Under the pieces are notes generated by a model. The model ran no database searches. It was not told the origin of the DNA and saw only the letters and a program-made list of their open reading frames with translations. Position numbers and translations under genes: made by a program. From NCBI GenBank assembly GCA_031289865.1, contig JAITOQ010000105.1, positions 1-6,348 of the forward strand: a stretch of DNA of 6,348 nt. The letters are read 5' to 3'. Origin of the DNA: Clostridiales bacterium. Its GTDB lineage: Bacteria; Bacillota; Clostridia; Christensenellales; JAISNN01. Positions 5,622-6,348 of the stretch are shown here, piece by piece. The first letter of the stretch is position 1, and each line of letters begins with the position of its first letter.

Positions 5622-5745
5622 GCGTTTTATCCATGATTGAATGAAAAAACATGGAAAAGTACCCATAAGCCCATTCATTTTTCAATAAAAAAAGCGTGTG
5701 TCATCAAGAGCCTCGCGAAAGATCCGAAACGATTTCTCCGAATTT

Positions 5746-5778
5746 CAAAAAAGACGTCCTCCGAAAATCGAAAGACGC
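5746..5778 (-). terminator. Intrinsic terminator after the small membrane-protein gene
   Basis: On the minus strand CGTCTTTCG (5777-5769) pairs with CGGAGGACG (5763-5755) around ATTTT, a 9-bp stem with two G-U pairs. It is followed by TCTTTTTT. It begins 33 bp after the TAA of the 5811-6275 gene and separates it from the atp operon. A second T-run on the plus strand (5785-5794) after AAAGAC...GTCTTT means it may act in both directions. Confidence 0.75.
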
Positions 5779-5810
5779 CTTTGTCTTTTTTTTTGTATTA
5801 GTCAAGATCG

Positions 5811-6275
5811 TTACGCCTTTTGCTCAAGCTCCTTTACGTCCTTTGCATTTTGAACCAAATCGGCAATTATAAGTACGTTCATACTGACCTCGATCACGGG
5901 AACGATCAAAATGAATACTATCAAAAGAACCAAACCCATGCTTGCTTTGAGATGAATTCCGCTAACCCAACGATACGCGAGGTATCCTATGACGGCAAAA
6001 TGGAGAATAACGTACAGAATCTTCCAAAAGCTTGTCTTTTTGTATCCTACCGCGTCCGTGCGCCCAGCAATCAAAAGAGCGGAAAAAACAATTTGAACCG
6101 CGCCGATACTTCCCCAAACCATACCGAATCCTACCAATGACGCGGAAAACGACTGTGTTCCTTGAAAAAGCCTGATAACGTCTGTAAAAAAGCCGAAAAT
6201 AAACGCGATAACGGTCATTATGACATAAAATATCAGATTGACGATACCCGCCGCTTTTGTTCTTGAATATAACAT
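5811..6275 (-). CDS. Small four-helix membrane protein of unknown function
   Basis: I do not recognise this protein. It is 154 residues, with four hydrophobic segments at about 8-36, 45-70, 83-102 and 111-138, a basic N-terminus (MLYSRTKAAG) and a charged C-terminal tail (KDVKELEQKA). The second half of the last helix contains PVIEVSMN, a Pro and Glu inside the membrane segment. Its position before atpB and its four helices recall AtpI/subunit I, but a terminator and a 336-bp gap separate it from atpB and I see no AtpI motif, so I do not assign that name. The ATG at 6273-6275 has AGGAG 8 nt upstream. The longer reading from a GTG at 6323 would run through a terminator hairpin and lacks a ribosome site. 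It is probably its own transcription unit. Confidence 0.75.
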   Translation of the reverse strand: MLYSRTKAAGIVNLIFYVIMTVIAFIFGFFTDVIRLFQGTQSFSASLVGFGMVWGSIGAVQIVFSALLIAGRTDAVGYKKTSFWKILYVILHFAVIGYLAYRWVSGIHLKASMGLVLLIVFILIVPVIEVSMNVLIIADLVQNAKDVKELEQKA

Positions 6276-6283
6276 TATTCTTG

Positions 6284-6288
6284 CTCCT
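6284..6288 (-). promoter_or_regulatory. Ribosome binding site deciding the start of the small membrane-protein gene
   Basis: AGGAG on the minus strand, 8 nt before the ATG at 6273-6275. It lies only 8 bases after the T-run of the terminator-like hairpin at 6297-6329. Confidence 0.65.
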
Positions 6289-6296
6289 ATGTTTGC

Positions 6297-6329
6297 AAAA
6301 AAGCGCGACCGTTTTGCGGACACGCTTTT
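6297..6329 (-). terminator. Terminator-like hairpin directly upstream of the small membrane-protein gene
   Basis: On the minus strand 6329-6317 pairs with 6311-6299 around CAAAA: 13 positions with one T-T mismatch and one G-U pair, including GCG/CGC and CCG/CGG blocks. The 3' arm runs into six T (6302-6297). It is either the terminator of a gene beyond the right edge or an attenuator in the leader of the 5811-6275 gene. A T-rich stretch on the plus strand (6326-6339) would let it work in both directions. Confidence 0.7.
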
Positions 6330-6348
6330 ATTGTTTTTTAGCGTTTAA

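Noticed and set aside
5602..5652. 16-residue leader peptide MFFHSIMDKTLAFLKE before atpB
   Set aside because: No ribosome site, and it overlaps the candidate promoter, so it would probably not be transcribed.
5811..6275. Small membrane protein as AtpI
   Set aside because: Position and helix number fit, but it is cut off from atpB by a terminator and 336 bp, and no AtpI motif was seen.
5811..6323. Longer membrane protein starting at GTG 6323
   Set aside because: The extension is encoded by the terminator-like hairpin and has no ribosome site; the ATG at 6273-6275 has AGGAG.

Overview
The window is almost entirely one F1Fo ATP synthase operon read on the minus strand, so transcription runs from high to low coordinates. 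In transcription order it holds a separate small membrane-protein gene (5811-6275), then atpB (subunit a), atpE (c), atpF (b), an unusual fused delta-alpha gene, atpG (gamma) and the 5' part of atpD (beta), which runs off the left edge. The expected epsilon gene (atpC) would lie beyond that edge. Strong AGGAG-type ribosome binding sites, U-tract terminators and the gene order suggest a Firmicutes-like bacterium, perhaps an uncultured Clostridia lineage. This taxonomic guess is weak.

The main oddity is at the place where atpH (delta) should be. There is no complete delta gene. Only the C-terminal domain of delta (about 70 residues, with its VDxSxIGG signature) is present, joined in frame through a linker of about 50 residues to a full alpha subunit. 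The delta N-terminal domain, which normally binds the alpha N-termini, is not in the window. If every alpha carries the domain, F1 would have three stalk-docking domains instead of one. A GGAGG motif lies 8 nt before an in-frame ATT at the exact fusion boundary, so a separate canonical-length alpha might also be made. That is untested.

Two intergenic gaps (atpB-atpE and atpA-atpG) contain the same kind of heptamer repeat, four GTTGAAA-like units followed by ATTGCGG. In the atpA-atpG gap it forms part of a composite of about 190 bp with two further perfect hairpins, and it supplies the last codons and the stop codon of atpA. The beta frame has an in-frame amber codon at position 237, just before the Walker B region, with homologous frame continuing to the window edge. 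This is a pseudogene-type lesion, a sequence error or readthrough; the window cannot decide which.

The operon appears to start in the 336-bp gap 5475-5810, which holds a good terminator for the upstream gene and a candidate promoter before atpB. The upstream gene encodes an unrecognised four-helix membrane protein and is bracketed by two terminator-like hairpins, one of them ending just before its ribosome binding site. No gene is supported on the plus strand, and no tRNA, rRNA, CRISPR array or transposase gene was seen.
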